A stretch of DNA of 43,567 bases from Bacteroidota bacterium (GTDB lineage: Bacteria > Bacteroidota > Bacteroidia > UKL13-3): positions 1 to 43,567 of the forward strand of contig CANNQU010000025.1 of assembly GCA_947507965.1 (NCBI GenBank), written 5' to 3'. Under the pieces are notes generated by a model that was given only the letters and a program-made list of their open reading frames with translations, was not told the origin of the DNA and made no database searches. How positions within the stretch are numbered: the stretch's first letter is position 1; each line of letters opens with the position of its first letter. This document shows positions 43,370 through 43,567 of this stretch, piece by piece. The position numbers and the translations under genes were made by a program.

Positions 43370-43567
43370 ATAGTAAATGCTACGGGGCATTTCACATGCT
43401 TGACTCAACGCAAATTATGGGTATTTCCATTTTTGATGTGCTGGGCTGGAATTATTCTCCATAATTCGCCTCTTTTCGAATGATTGGAATTATTTGAATC
43501 CTTACAAATACCGTTCATCAGAATCCATCAACACCCTCATGAAGCGACGGAAAACTTGATTCATAGA

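Overview
The window looks like a chromosomal piece of a Bacteroidota bacterium, probably environmental and near Chitinophagales or Sphingobacteriales (the order is a guess). Four things point there. There are four proteins with C-terminal type IX secretion (T9SS) sorting domains, and HmuY-type lipoproteins next to a TonB-dependent receptor. Promoter -7 boxes follow the Bacteroidota TAnnTTTG consensus, and clear Shine-Dalgarno sequences are largely absent.

Layout. Bases 1-1144 (+) are the 3' end of rpoB, followed by an intrinsic terminator and not by rpoC. Bases 1264-5723 (-) form a three-gene heme/metal-uptake-like operon: a T9SS HmuY-like protein, a TonB receptor and an HmuY lipoprotein. Bases 5908-8460 (-) carry a compact metabolic cluster of a PTPS/QueD-family enzyme, FolE, a UbiA prenyltransferase and Maf. 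Bases 8591-11995 (+) hold a TPR-like lipoprotein, a TrkH/KtrB K+ transporter subunit with an unusual Ser in the selectivity filter, and a tandem UspA protein. Bases 12071-21596 (-) hold a TPR adenylate cyclase with an unknown partner, a CopA-type Cu+ ATPase, a PepSY-like periplasmic protein, an unknown membrane protein and two T9SS cargo proteins.

Bases 21753-41209 (-) are an almost uninterrupted 19.5 kb block of ten signalling genes. Seven are histidine-kinase-domain proteins or a PAS/receiver relative (1179, 563, 993, 869, 756, 797 and 533 aa). The other three are a CheR-like methyltransferase, a stand-alone cobalamin-binding protein with the Wx9EH and ExHxxG motifs of CarH-like light sensors, and an unassigned 153-aa all-helical protein. 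The last four genes (797-aa kinase, B12 protein, 153-aa protein, 533-aa kinase) are packed with overlaps or gaps of 1-3 nt and look like one sensory unit. I see no DNA-binding output domain, GGDEF/EAL or HPt domain anywhere in the block, so its output must lie elsewhere.

Bases 41210-41701 are intergenic and hold divergent promoters plus an imperfect inverted-repeat element that may be a dispersed repeat. Bases 41702-43369 (+) encode another T9SS surface protein. I see no tRNA, rRNA, CRISPR array, intact insertion sequence or prophage.

The most interesting candidate system is the B12 sensor module at 21753-26858. It looks like a cobalamin or light input wired into hybrid histidine kinases through an uncharacterised small protein.
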